DNA of 64,000 nt, taken from NCBI GenBank assembly GCA_003215415.1, contig QCKK01000003.1:1-64000 (forward strand). Reading direction: 5' to 3'. Within the stretch, counting starts at the first letter, position 1. Each line of letters begins with the position of its first letter. The translations under genes were made by a program, and so were the position numbers. Positions 20,856-29,370 of this stretch are shown in pieces. The stretch comes from Prochlorococcus sp. AG-409-N21. Lineage in GTDB: Bacteria; Cyanobacteriota; Cyanobacteriia; PCC-6307; Cyanobiaceae. Under the pieces are notes generated by a model. It made no database searches. It was given only the letters and a program-made list of their open reading frames with translations, and was not told the DNA's origin.

Positions 20856-21125
20856 CTAACCTCTGATGCCTAGCTTTTCAATCAATTTGCTATAACGCTC
20901 CTCACTCTTTGTACGCATGAAGTTGAGCAGGCGTTTGCGTCGTCCAATCATCTTGAGTAGACCTTGACGCGAAGAGAAGTCATGAGCATTGCCTTGTAGG
21001 TGACCGCTAAGTTTGGTGATGCGTTCACTTAGCATTGCGACTTGCACTTCAACTGAGCCCGTATCAGTTCCGTGAATCTGATGGGAGTTGATTAGTTGTT
21101 GCTTCTCAGCTGTATTTAGCGACAT
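20856..21125 (-). CDS. rpsO: 30S ribosomal protein S15
   Basis: This 89-residue primary 16S rRNA-binding protein has the core signature [19 protein letters not shown], then [14 protein letters not shown]. The ATG at 21125 gives the usual [12 protein letters not shown] start; the frame stays open to 21161 but the added residues do not fit the family. It lies between ruvA and PAM68 on the same strand. Confidence 0.97.
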   Translation of the reverse strand: MSLNTAEKQQLINSHQIHGTDTGSVEVQVAMLSERITKLSGHLQGNAHDFSSRQGLLKMIGRRKRLLNFMRTKSEERYSKLIEKLGIRG

Positions 21126-21183
21126 ACTTCTTTTTGAGTACCTATTAAACACAAAGTTCAAGTTTAACCGCTCGTCTGCCTTT

Positions 21184-21858
21184 TTAGAGAGAATCTTGAC
21201 AGAGCAACTTAAGAAAGGCTCTTAACCATGCTTCGGTGTCATTAGGACTTGGTAATTCTTGTTTGATGGTTTCCAGATCTGATTGGTCAGACTTTTTAGT
21301 CAGAGTTCCTAATGCCTTACGAATTTCTATGTCTTCATAGCCAAGCCCTGCAAGGGTTAGTTGAACCTCTTGGAGGCAAGAAGGATTGATAAGTGATTGA
21401 GTGCTTTTATTTCCTAAGGAAGTATTTTCAGCAATCCCAACGTTGAATTTGGTGAGATTACCTCGAAGCTCAACAGCGAGCCGTTCTGCAGTTTTCTTGC
21501 CCACTCCCTGAGCAGTCGAAAGCTTTTGAAGGTCTTGATTGATGATTGCATCGATCAATTCATTTACATTGCAGGCTTCAATTAAAGAGATTGCCATTTG
21601 AGGACCGACTCCGTTAACTCCTATCAAAGTTCTAAATAGATCTCTTTCTTCTTTCTGTGGAAAGCCAAAAAGAGTATCCTCTTCTTCACGTTTTAAATGA
21701 TGAACCCATAGCACTAGTTTTTCTTGTGAATTTATTTCTAAAAGATGACGTGGAGCCAGTTGCACTTCATAACCGACCCCACTACAGAAAACAAGAACAC
21801 CTTGTTTGGAGCCTTGATGCCAATTTTCCACTCTTTCCCCTTGCAGCAGGCCAATCAT
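21184..21858 (-). CDS. ruvA: Holliday junction DNA helicase subunit RuvA
   Basis: This 224-residue protein binds four-way junctions as a tetramer and loads the RuvB motor. The N-terminal OB domain starts [13 protein letters not shown]. The helix-hairpin-helix appears as [18 protein letters not shown] and a second as [20 protein letters not shown]. The C-terminal RuvB-binding domain ([15 protein letters not shown]) is present after a Ser/Asn-rich linker. The gene diverges from a lipoprotein gene with only 21 bases between the starts, so their promoters must overlap each other's coding regions. Confidence 0.95.
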   Translation of the reverse strand: MIGLLQGERVENWHQGSKQGVLVFCSGVGYEVQLAPRHLLEINSQEKLVLWVHHLKREEEDTLFGFPQKEERDLFRTLIGVNGVGPQMAISLIEACNVNELIDAIINQDLQKLSTAQGVGKKTAERLAVELRGNLTKFNVGIAENTSLGNKSTQSLINPSCLQEVQLTLAGLGYEDIEIRKALGTLTKKSDQSDLETIKQELPSPNDTEAWLRAFLKLLCQDSL

Positions 21859-21879
21859 GAGATTGCTTCTGAGAAAACT

Positions 21880-22356
21880 ATGCTGATTGTTTTAATTAAG
21901 AATTTCATTTCTAAACTTAACTTTAAGACTTTTTGGTTGAGTTCAAATCTATCTATAGGAATTATTTTTGTTGCTTTTTTGCTTACTTCTTGTTCATTTT
22001 TTAATCAACCTTCAAATACTGTCTTGGTTCAGGCTCTTTCCTTGGAGATTCAGTTGACGCAGCAAAAGGTCTCATCTTCAATAAATACAGTTGAGATTGT
22101 AGAACCTAAGGTTAAGAATGTGAAGATTGAGTCTAGAAGGAAGATTCTTATAGGTGATCATAATGGCACTAATTTGACTGGCAAATTTGACTGGCAATTA
22201 AGTGATGACTCTCAAATAGTTAATAGTCATTTTCAATTATTCTTAGAGGAGGGAGAAAAGTCAGAAAGTTGGCGATTAGCAAAATTTGTTGATTTACCTG
22301 GATCTCCTACAAAACAATGGATTTCATACCCTATATTTATCGATGATCCAGTCTAA
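21880..22356 (+). CDS. Putative lipoprotein of unknown function
   Basis: The chosen start ATG 21880 gives 158 residues, with a hydrophobic signal segment ending in a lipobox-like FLLTSCSFF. This predicts a lipid-anchored protein. The mature part is mostly polar strands with no recognised domain. The frame is open further upstream into the ruvA start region, but the lipobox fixes the likely N-terminus. Function is unknown. Confidence 0.7.
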   Translation: MLIVLIKNFISKLNFKTFWLSSNLSIGIIFVAFLLTSCSFFNQPSNTVLVQALSLEIQLTQQKVSSSINTVEIVEPKVKNVKIESRRKILIGDHNGTNLTGKFDWQLSDDSQIVNSHFQLFLEEGEKSESWRLAKFVDLPGSPTKQWISYPIFIDDPV

Positions 22357-22433
22357 ATGGATATATTTATATTATTAATAGAATCAATATCTGACTAATT
22401 AAGCATTAACTCTTTTTAAAGTTAAAACGCGAT

Positions 22434-22817
22434 TTAGCCTCCATCAATTTGACAGCCAAGCATTGCTCCTCCAACAGCCCCTGCAGGGATTGCCCACCAT
22501 CGGTCTTTACCTCTTGATCCTGATGTTGCAAGCCCTGCGCCTAGTAGACCTCCAATTAGGCTTCCTTCTGAGCAGTCATTGGTGTCTCCATGGTTTTGAG
22601 TGGGATTGGTTTTAACTGTCCTTGAGTCGCATGGTACTTCCACTGTCTCATTCCAATGCCTGACATACCCAGGGGATTTTTTTGTGCCAGGAACATATTC
22701 TTCGCGATATTCATTGCGAGTACAGGTACGTGTGGATGAAAAACCAGGTTGGTATTCTCCAGCTATTACTGTATTTATTGGCATTAGGGCAGCCACTATG
22801 GCAAGGATTAACTTCAT
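22434..22817 (-). CDS. Secreted protein with C-terminal glycine-zipper segment
   Basis: This 127-residue protein has a signal peptide (MKLILAIVAALMPINTVIAG). The middle is polar with three cysteines. The C-terminus is Gly-rich (SLIGGLLGAGLA, then GAVGGAMLGCQIDGG), like glycine-zipper 2TM or YMGG-type envelope proteins. It may reside in the periplasm or outer membrane. No family-specific function is known to me. Confidence 0.72.
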   Translation of the reverse strand: MKLILAIVAALMPINTVIAGEYQPGFSSTRTCTRNEYREEYVPGTKKSPGYVRHWNETVEVPCDSRTVKTNPTQNHGDTNDCSEGSLIGGLLGAGLATSGSRGKDRWWAIPAGAVGGAMLGCQIDGG

Positions 22818-23097
22818 GGTTGAAAGTTCCAGCTGGTTATTAGTGGTGTTTTTAGGATGAGGTTTAACCTAAGCATCCCAACCACCTTCAATATAATATT
22901 TAGCAGTTTTGACTGACAATGCAACAAACTTATTCTTAGTTAAAGCTAAATGGAATATATGAAAGATAGTGGGCTAAACATTTTTTTAATAAGCTTCCTG
23001 CAAATATTCATGCAATCTTCATTTCAATAAGTAATTAATTTGATTTACTCTTGAACGACTCGCTAAAAGAATTGAACCAATAGATACATATCGATAA

Positions 23098-23997
23098 TTA
23101 ATTTATTTCATTGCCGACTCCAACGCTAATAATAGTTGAGACTAATACAAGAAGGGCTCCAATAATTATCCTGGTATCTATAGGCTCTGAGAAAATAATT
23201 ATTCCCCAAGCCATTGCAAATATAACTTGTACATAGTTTATTGCAGAAGCTCTTGCTGCAGGGAGCTGAGAAAGACCTTTCGTTATTAGAATTTGACCTA
23301 TTTGAGTAAGGATTCCTACGCCAACCAGCCAGAGCCAGTCAAGCCCTTGAGGTATTACAAAATCCAAGACCATAAACGGTATTGTTATTGGTATGGATAT
23401 AAGTGGGAAATAATGAACGATTACCAATTGATGCTCACTCTGAGAAAGTTTCCTTACACAAATATATGCAAGTGCGGTAAGAAATGCGCCTGAGAATGCA
23501 ATAAGTACTGGGTATGAACCTAAGTGTAATCTTTCTACTCCCTGTAAATCCGACTGTACAGAAAGGTTTACACCTGCCCAACCTAGAATAACTGCTAACC
23601 AAATTTGACTTTGAACTTTTTCCTTGATTAATATCCAGGCGGCAAATGCTGTAAAAGTAGGATATGTGTATTGAATAATCGTTGCAGATGCTAGGGGTAA
23701 ATTATTTATTGCTTCAAATATGCAGAATAATGCTCCCGTTCCGAGTAACCCTCTTATCAAAAGCAATCTCTTGTGATATCCCCAGGGGGAGATTCCAATT
23801 CTCTGTAACATTAATCGTGTAATTAGAAGACTAATTAAAGATCTTGTAAAAACTATTTCTGATACTGGAATTCTCCCACTTATATGTTTCACGCAAACCG
23901 TCATTAGACTGAACGCCAATGCACTTCCAATTAGCGCTCTAGAGCCTCGTCCTTTTGTGCTAGAGCCTAATAGCCAAATAGGCCACTTGATATTCAT
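23098..23997 (-). CDS. EamA/DMT-family transporter
   Basis: This 299-residue protein has about ten hydrophobic spans in two repeated EamA halves. The first half includes the conserved region IVFTRSLISLLITRLML and AINNLPLASATIIQYTYP; the second has LTQIGQILITKGLSQLPAARASAINYVQVIFA. The substrate is a metabolite that cannot be read from sequence. The gene diverges from dnaG across 114 bases. Confidence 0.87.
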   Translation of the reverse strand: MNIKWPIWLLGSSTKGRGSRALIGSALAFSLMTVCVKHISGRIPVSEIVFTRSLISLLITRLMLQRIGISPWGYHKRLLLIRGLLGTGALFCIFEAINNLPLASATIIQYTYPTFTAFAAWILIKEKVQSQIWLAVILGWAGVNLSVQSDLQGVERLHLGSYPVLIAFSGAFLTALAYICVRKLSQSEHQLVIVHYFPLISIPITIPFMVLDFVIPQGLDWLWLVGVGILTQIGQILITKGLSQLPAARASAINYVQVIFAMAWGIIIFSEPIDTRIIIGALLVLVSTIISVGVGNEIN

Positions 23998-24111
23998 TTC
24001 AGAATTTGCTTCCTAAAATTTTGTTTTGCATTTCGACTAACTTTCATTTGGTTCGGTTTCTTTCGATTGCTTTTAGTAGACCATTTTCACCAATAGGAGC
24101 AAAATAAATCT

Positions 24112-26175
24112 ATGGCTATGCCCCGACTACACCCTCGCACCATTGAGGCTGTAAAAGAACGCGCTGACATTGTTGATGTTGTCGGGGAGCATGTTGTGCT
24201 TAAGAAGAAGGGACGTGAATTTGTTGGGATTTGTCCTTTCCATGATGACAACAAGCCTTCAATGACTGTTTCTCCTCAAAAGCAATTTTATTATTGTTTT
24301 TCTTGTGGTGCTGGTGGTAATTCCATAAAATTCTTAATGGAATTTCAGCGCCAGAGTTTTGGAGATGTTGTTCTTGATTTAGCCAGAAAATATCAACTTC
24401 CTATTGAGACTGTTGAAGGGCCGCAGCAAGAACGCCTTCGCCAACAACTTTCAAGAAGAGATCAAATACATCAGGCTCTTTCTAAAGCGGCTAATTGGTT
24501 TAGTGAACAGCTTAAATCTTCTAATGGTAAAAAAGCTTTTAATTACTTAACTCAAAAACGACAGCTAACAAAAGGAACGATTGATTCATTTCAACTAGGA
24601 TATGCCCCCGATGACTGGGATGGCTTATTTAAATATCTGCAATTAGTAGAGAAACTTTCTCCTGAATTAATAGAATCTGCAGGGCTAATTGTTCCACGCA
24701 AGGGAGGATCTGGTTATTATGATCGTTTTAGAAATAGATTAATTGTTCCTATAAAAGATCGTCAAGGACGTGTTATAGCTTTTGGAGGGCGTAGTCTTGA
24801 TGGAACTGAACCTAAATATTTAAATTCACCTGAGACGGAATTATTTGAAAAGGGAAGAAATCTTTTTGGCTTTGATCGTGCAGCTTCGGCTATTCGGAAA
24901 AATGATAGAGCAGTTGTTGTTGAAGGATATTTTGATGTAATCGCACTACATGCTTCAGGTATAAATAATGTTGTTGCTTCTTTAGGAACTGCACTGAGTA
25001 ATCATCAAATTACTCAGTTGTGTAGATGTACTGACTCTAAGCGATTGATTTTGAATTTTGATGCTGATCGTGCAGGAGTTCGTGCTGCAAATAGAGCAAT
25101 TGGAGAAGTAGAGCAACTTGCTATTCAAGGTCAATTGGATTTAAGAGTTTTGCACCTCCCTTCTGGTAAAGATCCAGATGAATTTCTTCAGGAACATGGA
25201 GCTGGGGAATATCGCTCTCTACTCGATCAGGCTCCAATTTGGCTCGATTGGCAAATCGAGCATGTTTTAGATGGACTTGAATTGAGTAGAGCGGATCATT
25301 TTCAAAAGGCTGTATCTGGAGTAGTTGAACTTCTTGGCAAACTCCCGCAAACGCCGGTAAGAACTCATTATTTGCAACAGGTTGCTGAGCGTTTAAGTGG
25401 TGGGCATGGGCGCTTAGCACTTCAACTTGAAGAGGATTTGCGTCAACAGGTAAAAGGTCAACGTTGGCATGGACGTTCAAGTCAGAATGAACTTGTTTCT
25501 GATACAAACCAGCGAGAGCGCAGTGAAGCTGAAATACTTAGGTTGTATCTACATTGTAGAGATATTCGGGCTACTATTCGGAGAGAATTACGACAACGGG
25601 AACTGGAAGACTTTGCTCTTCAGCACCATCGACTTTTATGGGTGACGATTACCAGTTTAGAAGAGACGAATTTAGGAGCCGAACTTCTTGAAGCAATTGC
25701 ACGAGGGAATGACCCTGGTCAAGAACTCGCGGATATTGATTTACCACGTTTACTTACAGATCAATTAGTTCTTGAAAATAATGATCTTCTTAAACGTTTA
25801 ACACCTCTCTTAGAACCTGGTGAAGTACAACTGGCGGCCATGTCAAAACCCATTAAACATTTTCATGGCACGGCTGCGGCTTTAGAACGTCAGAAATCCG
25901 TTAAAAGATGTAGACATTTATTAGAAGCTTGGAGTGGTCAACGACTTGAAACTTTAGAACGATGTATTGCCGCTCTCATTGAAGAAGAGCGACAGCAAAT
26001 ACCTTCATCTGATGAATCTATTGATATGGAAAGCCGTATAGAAGAAATGTTCAATGAACTTAATGGGGAGGCACTTCGCTTCCAGAATCTTTATTACAGC
26101 GAACGCAAACATATTCTTCACTTAGATCAACAGAGATGTTCAGGATATGGTGATCAGCACGCTGTATCTGCATAG
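24112..26175 (+). CDS. dnaG: DNA primase
   Basis: This 687-residue primase makes RNA primers for replication. The N-terminal zinc finger appears as CPFHDDNKPSMTV with FYYCFSCGAGGN. The TOPRIM domain shows VVEGYFDVIALH and ILNFDADRAG with acidic catalytic residues. The C-terminal helicase-binding domain follows. Translation may begin at 24112 or at the Met two codons on. A putative small lipoprotein ORF overlaps its last 29 bases in another frame. Confidence 0.97.
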   Translation: MAMPRLHPRTIEAVKERADIVDVVGEHVVLKKKGREFVGICPFHDDNKPSMTVSPQKQFYYCFSCGAGGNSIKFLMEFQRQSFGDVVLDLARKYQLPIETVEGPQQERLRQQLSRRDQIHQALSKAANWFSEQLKSSNGKKAFNYLTQKRQLTKGTIDSFQLGYAPDDWDGLFKYLQLVEKLSPELIESAGLIVPRKGGSGYYDRFRNRLIVPIKDRQGRVIAFGGRSLDGTEPKYLNSPETELFEKGRNLFGFDRAASAIRKNDRAVVVEGYFDVIALHASGINNVVASLGTALSNHQITQLCRCTDSKRLILNFDADRAGVRAANRAIGEVEQLAIQGQLDLRVLHLPSGKDPDEFLQEHGAGEYRSLLDQAPIWLDWQIEHVLDGLELSRADHFQKAVSGVVELLGKLPQTPVRTHYLQQVAERLSGGHGRLALQLEEDLRQQVKGQRWHGRSSQNELVSDTNQRERSEAEILRLYLHCRDIRATIRRELRQRELEDFALQHHRLLWVTITSLEETNLGAELLEAIARGNDPGQELADIDLPRLLTDQLVLENNDLLKRLTPLLEPGEVQLAAMSKPIKHFHGTAAALERQKSVKRCRHLLEAWSGQRLETLERCIAALIEEERQQIPSSDESIDMESRIEEMFNELNGEALRFQNLYYSERKHILHLDQQRCSGYGDQHAVSA

Positions 26176-26287
26176 AATTGATTTATTTACAATATCTACT
26201 TTTAATTTGATTGCTGTTTTAATAATCTTTGGTTTATCTTCTTGTAATAATGCCTACACTTTCCATAGTATAAATTTTTGCGAATGA
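26147..26287 (+). CDS. Possible 46-aa lipoprotein overlapping the dnaG end
   Basis: Hand translation from ATG 26147 gives 46 residues: a basic-aromatic start, a hydrophobic stretch (NLIAVLIIFGLSSC) with a lipobox-like Leu-Ser-Ser-Cys, and a short tail ending FCE. The ORF overlaps the dnaG end in a different frame. Its TGA (26285-26287) overlaps the ATG of the next gene as ATGA, which suggests translational coupling. It may still be a chance ORF. Confidence 0.38.
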   Translation: MVISTLYLHRIDLFTISTFNLIAVLIIFGLSSCNNAYTFHSINFCE

Positions 26288-26535
26288 GCTTTTATGAGGT
26301 TGTATGGCATGGGCATGGGATTGGTGATGGGGCTGAGATTGAAGAGGCACTTCAATCTTACTTATTTGTTAAACCAGAAGATGGTGATTGGTCTCGGGCT
26401 TGTTCAGTTGCGGGTGCGAACCCACATATAAATAGATATTCCTCTTTTGAATCTTACCTTGATAATGATGATTGCTTGGAAACTATGACAGTCACATCTG
26501 AGATGATTTCTTATGCTTTAGCGGAAGTCACATGA
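26284..26535 (+). CDS. Conserved hypothetical small protein
   Basis: This soluble protein of about 83 residues begins MSFYEVVWHGHGIGDGAE and ends in an Ala-Leu-rich helix. The start ATG 26284 is chosen over the in-frame TTG at 26278. It is probably a picocyanobacterial conserved protein; I recognise no domain. It is followed after 36 bases by another small gene on the same strand. Confidence 0.65.
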   Translation: MSFYEVVWHGHGIGDGAEIEEALQSYLFVKPEDGDWSRACSVAGANPHINRYSSFESYLDNDDCLETMTVTSEMISYALAEVT

Positions 26536-26571
26536 ACCAAATTGTTTCATTATCAACACCTTTTAATATAA

Positions 26572-26871
26572 ATGTCTACTACTTCTCCATTTGATTTTTC
26601 CTGTTGCAACCCTGTTAATTATTTGTGGCCTCGTTTGGTAGATAAGTTAGGAATAGACAAAGCTCAGAGGGCAGTTGATCAGGCTCTTGATTTGCAACGT
26701 ATGCACGGGAATACAGATACACTTCCTCTTCTGTTGTCAGAAACATGTGGACTGGCTCTTGTCAGTATCCATATTTTGAGACTTCAAACTGGATTTGCTT
26801 GCCATGGTGGGAATATGGTCCTCTTGTTAAGTACTACAGAGAAATCAGTTCAACTTTTGAAAGAGCTTTAG
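26572..26871 (+). CDS. Conserved hypothetical protein (99 aa)
   Basis: The protein starts MSTTSPFDFSCCNPVNYLWP, has a helical middle (IDKAQRAVDQALDLQRM), and ends with CHGGNMVLLLSTTEKSVQLL. No family is known to me. The last third is also open in the +1 frame (26745-27086), whose product is Trp-rich; a frameshift would swap the C-termini. The listed frame ends with a proper stop 13 bases before the convergent HExxH gene, so I prefer it. Confidence 0.6.
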   Translation: MSTTSPFDFSCCNPVNYLWPRLVDKLGIDKAQRAVDQALDLQRMHGNTDTLPLLLSETCGLALVSIHILRLQTGFACHGGNMVLLLSTTEKSVQLLKEL

Positions 26872-26883
26872 TCCCTTTAGGTT

Positions 26884-27348
26884 TTATAGGCAATATTTTC
26901 TTAGGGCATATTTTACAAGTCTTGGCTTATCTTCTAACAAATAAGCTTCGTATTCTCTTTCTTTGCTCCCTGATAACTTTACTGACCCTTTCAGAGCTTT
27001 TTGTTTGTAAGGGTGGAGTTTCATATTTTTTGTTTCCATCATGTTTAATTTGTTACCATTATTACAAAGCTGAGCGACATGTGTAGCTTCGTGTCTTAAA
27101 GCTTTCCTAATATAAATATGAGTAGGGTTAAATTTATCATCAGACCCACTTTTTGGTAGCCAATATCCTCCTATATCCATTGCATTTCTTGTGCAAATAA
27201 CCACTGTCTTTTGCTTTCTTTTTAAGAAGCCAAAGAATCTTTTGCCTAGCAGACATAATGGTGTATTTTCCTCTACTTTGAAATTAGCCTTGTAGATTAG
27301 TTCTAGAATTTCCTTGTCGGTTGAGCTTAGAAATAGCAAAAATTCCAT
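26884..27348 (-). CDS. Hypothetical protein with HExxH metalloprotease-like motif
   Basis: ATG 27348 gives about 154 residues; TTG 27423 would extend it to 179. The segment IRKALRHEATHVAQLC contains a zinc-binding HEATH motif. A basic segment (LLGKRFFGFLKRKQK) and a VVICTRNAMDIGGYW strand precede it. A glutamate-rich stretch (KEREYEAYLLED) about 40 residues later could give a third ligand. There is no signal peptide in the short form. A metallopeptidase role is inferred only from HExxH. Confidence 0.68.
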   Translation of the reverse strand: MEFLLFLSSTDKEILELIYKANFKVEENTPLCLLGKRFFGFLKRKQKTVVICTRNAMDIGGYWLPKSGSDDKFNPTHIYIRKALRHEATHVAQLCNNGNKLNMMETKNMKLHPYKQKALKGSVKLSGSKEREYEAYLLEDKPRLVKYALRKYCL

Positions 27349-27578
27349 AATTAATACTTTAAGTATTCTTTGGTATCCAGCTGTCTTTCTTTTCTCTGAA
27401 ATCCAGCCAAAGTACCTTGACAATATCTTATTATATCATTGACTACCCCCCTCATTGACCCACACTTTTCCTTTCCTTAAGTCTATTAAATCAGACTATT
27501 TATATTGTCTAGTCACCTATCTTACTCAGGGAGAGCATTTATACTTTAGCTTATTAGTTCTAATATCTTTGCATACCT

Positions 27579-28853
27579 TCAGACCTTGACCAGAGGTAGA
27601 TCTTCCATACGTGTTGTAGAGCATTTACTCATTAATTCTCGACGAAGTTTCCAGTTTGGGTTTGCTCCACAAATAGCCCATTGCAATGTTCCTTTCCCAT
27701 AGGACTTATTTATTTGATCGATAAGTTTCATGAGACATTCACGGCGCTTCTGCTCTTCACTATTGAAGACTTCAAATAAATTATGTTGTAGATAATTCGT
27801 ACTTTGTAACTGTTGCATTAATACTCCACACTTTATTAGTGGGCAGTTATATCGAAAGATTTGTTCTATTAGTGGTAGGGATGACTTTAGAAGAATTGAA
27901 GTGTCATTGCTTGGCAGGTTTAGTTTTGTTGTGGCAGATTTGCTGTAGAAAGATGGCTTAAACTTGCTCGTTCGTGTGAAGACTGTTATTGAACCTGCGA
28001 GTTGTCTCTGTTGACGTAATTTTCTGCTTGCATGTACTACATGTGTAGCTATTGCTTGGCGTAGTTCATTCAAGTTGCCAATTGGATTACTAAAACTCCT
28101 ACTAACACAGGTTTCTTTTTTCGGATTTGTAATGGATATGAGGGGGAAACAAGTATCCCCATGTAGTTCATGTAGTAGACGTACACCTACTATCCCGTAC
28201 TTTGCACGTAATTGATGACTTGGCATGTTGCGTAGTTGTTGAGCTGTTTTAATTCCTCGCAGCCGGCACCAACGTGCTAGTTGATGCCCTATTCCCCATA
28301 CCTCTTCTATCGCAATAGTTTCAAGCCAGGGATCTGGGTTGGTACAGGTAAGTAAATCAAATATGCCAGCTTGAGCTGAGATATGTTTTGCTAAATGGTT
28401 AGCAAGTTTTGCTTGTACTTTGTTTGCGCCAATGCCTACAGAAATTGATATTCCTATCTCTTGACGAACACGCTCTCTTAATCTGCGAGCCCAGGGTTTT
28501 AGATCGTAATAGGAAGGTAGCTCAATACGTGCAAATGCCTCATCGATTGAGTAAATCTCTATTTCATTGCATTCACTTTCTATTATCTTCATTAATCTCC
28601 GACTCATATCTCCATAGAGTTCGTAGTTTGAGCTTCTTACTGCTACTTCCAGTAGCTTTAGTTTATTACGTATTTTGAAATAGGGAGCACCCATTTTTAT
28701 TCCGAGTGCACGTGCTTCGACACTGCGAGCGATGATGCATCCATCATTATTAGAAAGAACTACTAGAGGTTTCTTTGTTAATGAGGGGTCAATGCTTTGT
28801 TCACAGCTGGCATAAAAGTTGTTGCCGTCTATAAGTGTTATGGCTTGGATCAT
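27579..28853 (-). CDS. umuC: Y-family translesion DNA polymerase V catalytic subunit
   Basis: This 424-residue protein is UmuC-like. LIDGNNFYASCEQ carries the first catalytic Asp, and YSIDEAFARI carries the catalytic Asp-Glu pair. VVLSNNDGCIIARS, GIGANKVQAKLAN and the helix-hairpin-helix EVWGIGHQLARW are present, with the little-finger and UmuC-specific C-terminus. ATG 28853 shares one base with the umuD stop (TGATG), so the two are translationally coupled. It makes an error-prone polymerase with UmuD' after DNA damage. Confidence 0.95.
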   Translation of the reverse strand: MIQAITLIDGNNFYASCEQSIDPSLTKKPLVVLSNNDGCIIARSVEARALGIKMGAPYFKIRNKLKLLEVAVRSSNYELYGDMSRRLMKIIESECNEIEIYSIDEAFARIELPSYYDLKPWARRLRERVRQEIGISISVGIGANKVQAKLANHLAKHISAQAGIFDLLTCTNPDPWLETIAIEEVWGIGHQLARWCRLRGIKTAQQLRNMPSHQLRAKYGIVGVRLLHELHGDTCFPLISITNPKKETCVSRSFSNPIGNLNELRQAIATHVVHASRKLRQQRQLAGSITVFTRTSKFKPSFYSKSATTKLNLPSNDTSILLKSSLPLIEQIFRYNCPLIKCGVLMQQLQSTNYLQHNLFEVFNSEEQKRRECLMKLIDQINKSYGKGTLQWAICGANPNWKLRRELMSKCSTTRMEDLPLVKV

Positions 28854-29296
28854 CAGACTTGACGACCAGTATTTATGTTGTGAATGGAATAGGTTGCTAC
28901 GCCCCATATTTCGATATTGTCGTAATAACAGAACTCAATTGGTGGATATTGAGGGTTTTCTGCCTCTAGTCGAAGTTCATTTTTATATCGCACAAGTCGT
29001 TTGAGGGTAAAAGCTCCATCGAGGATTGCAACTACGATTCGACCTGGTTTTGGCTCTAGACTACGGTCGACGATAAGAAGGTCTCCATTGTGAATCCCAG
29101 CATTGCTCATGGAGTCGCCGCTAATACGTAGAAGAAAAGTGCTTGTGGGATGGCGAATTAGTTGTTCATTGAGGTCGATGCCCGTATCCAGATAGTCTTC
29201 GGCTGGAGATGGGAACCCAGCTGATACAACCCCTTTCTCAAGAGGAAGGAAAGTTTGTTCTTTTCTTAAAGGGAGAAATGGTTGCGTGAGCTTCAC
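28853..29296 (-). CDS. umuD: UmuD-type S24 self-cleaving SOS mutagenesis protein
   Basis: This 147-residue protein has the Ala-Gly cleavage site in VVSAGFPSP (A26-G27), the catalytic Ser62 in SGDSMSN, and Lys99 in FTLKRL. The Ser-Lys spacing matches E. coli UmuD. RecA-stimulated cleavage gives UmuD', the partner of UmuC. There is no DNA-binding domain, so it is not LexA. The start codon is GTG (29294-29296) and abuts a perfect 28-bp inverted repeat holding a LexA-like box and the only Shine-Dalgarno-like sequence. Confidence 0.94.
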   Translation of the reverse strand: MKLTQPFLPLRKEQTFLPLEKGVVSAGFPSPAEDYLDTGIDLNEQLIRHPTSTFLLRISGDSMSNAGIHNGDLLIVDRSLEPKPGRIVVAILDGAFTLKRLVRYKNELRLEAENPQYPPIEFCYYDNIEIWGVATYSIHNINTGRQV

Positions 29297-29358
29297 CCAC
29301 CCCTATGCGACTATCTCTATAGTACATATATACTATAGAGATAGTCGCATAGGGGTGG
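29297..29358. repeat. Perfect 28-bp inverted repeat upstream of umuD
   Basis: The arms at 29297-29324 and 29331-29358 are exact reverse complements, separated by the 6-base loop CATATA. The left edge touches the umuD GTG. On the umuD strand the 3' arm ends TAGGGGTGG, so the AGGGG ribosome-binding site would be buried in the hairpin of any transcript entering from rlmH. There is no T-run on either side, so it is not a standard terminator. Confidence 0.97.
29321..29334 (-). promoter_or_regulatory. LexA/SOS-box-like operator in the palindrome centre
   Basis: The minus strand reads AGTATATATGTACT. As I recall the cyanobacterial LexA box is RGTACNNNDGTWCB; this differs at one position (T for C in the left half). 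It lies about 25 bases before the umuD start, with TATAGA-like -10 sequences alongside. LexA control of umuDC is expected from family knowledge. Confidence 0.65.
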
Positions 29359-29370
29359 AAGGCCTAATTC

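Noticed and set aside
22868-22975. Minus-strand frame ending SVKTAKYYIEGGWDA upstream of the secreted protein gene
   Set aside because: It has protein-like composition but no acceptable start codon except a TTG leaving 16 residues; too weak to call.
26745-27086. Alternative +1-frame ORF giving a Trp-rich C-terminus after the 26572 gene
   Set aside because: It overlaps both the end of the 26572 gene and the opposite-strand HExxH gene, and its last part looks like non-coding shadow. Kept only as a frameshift caveat.
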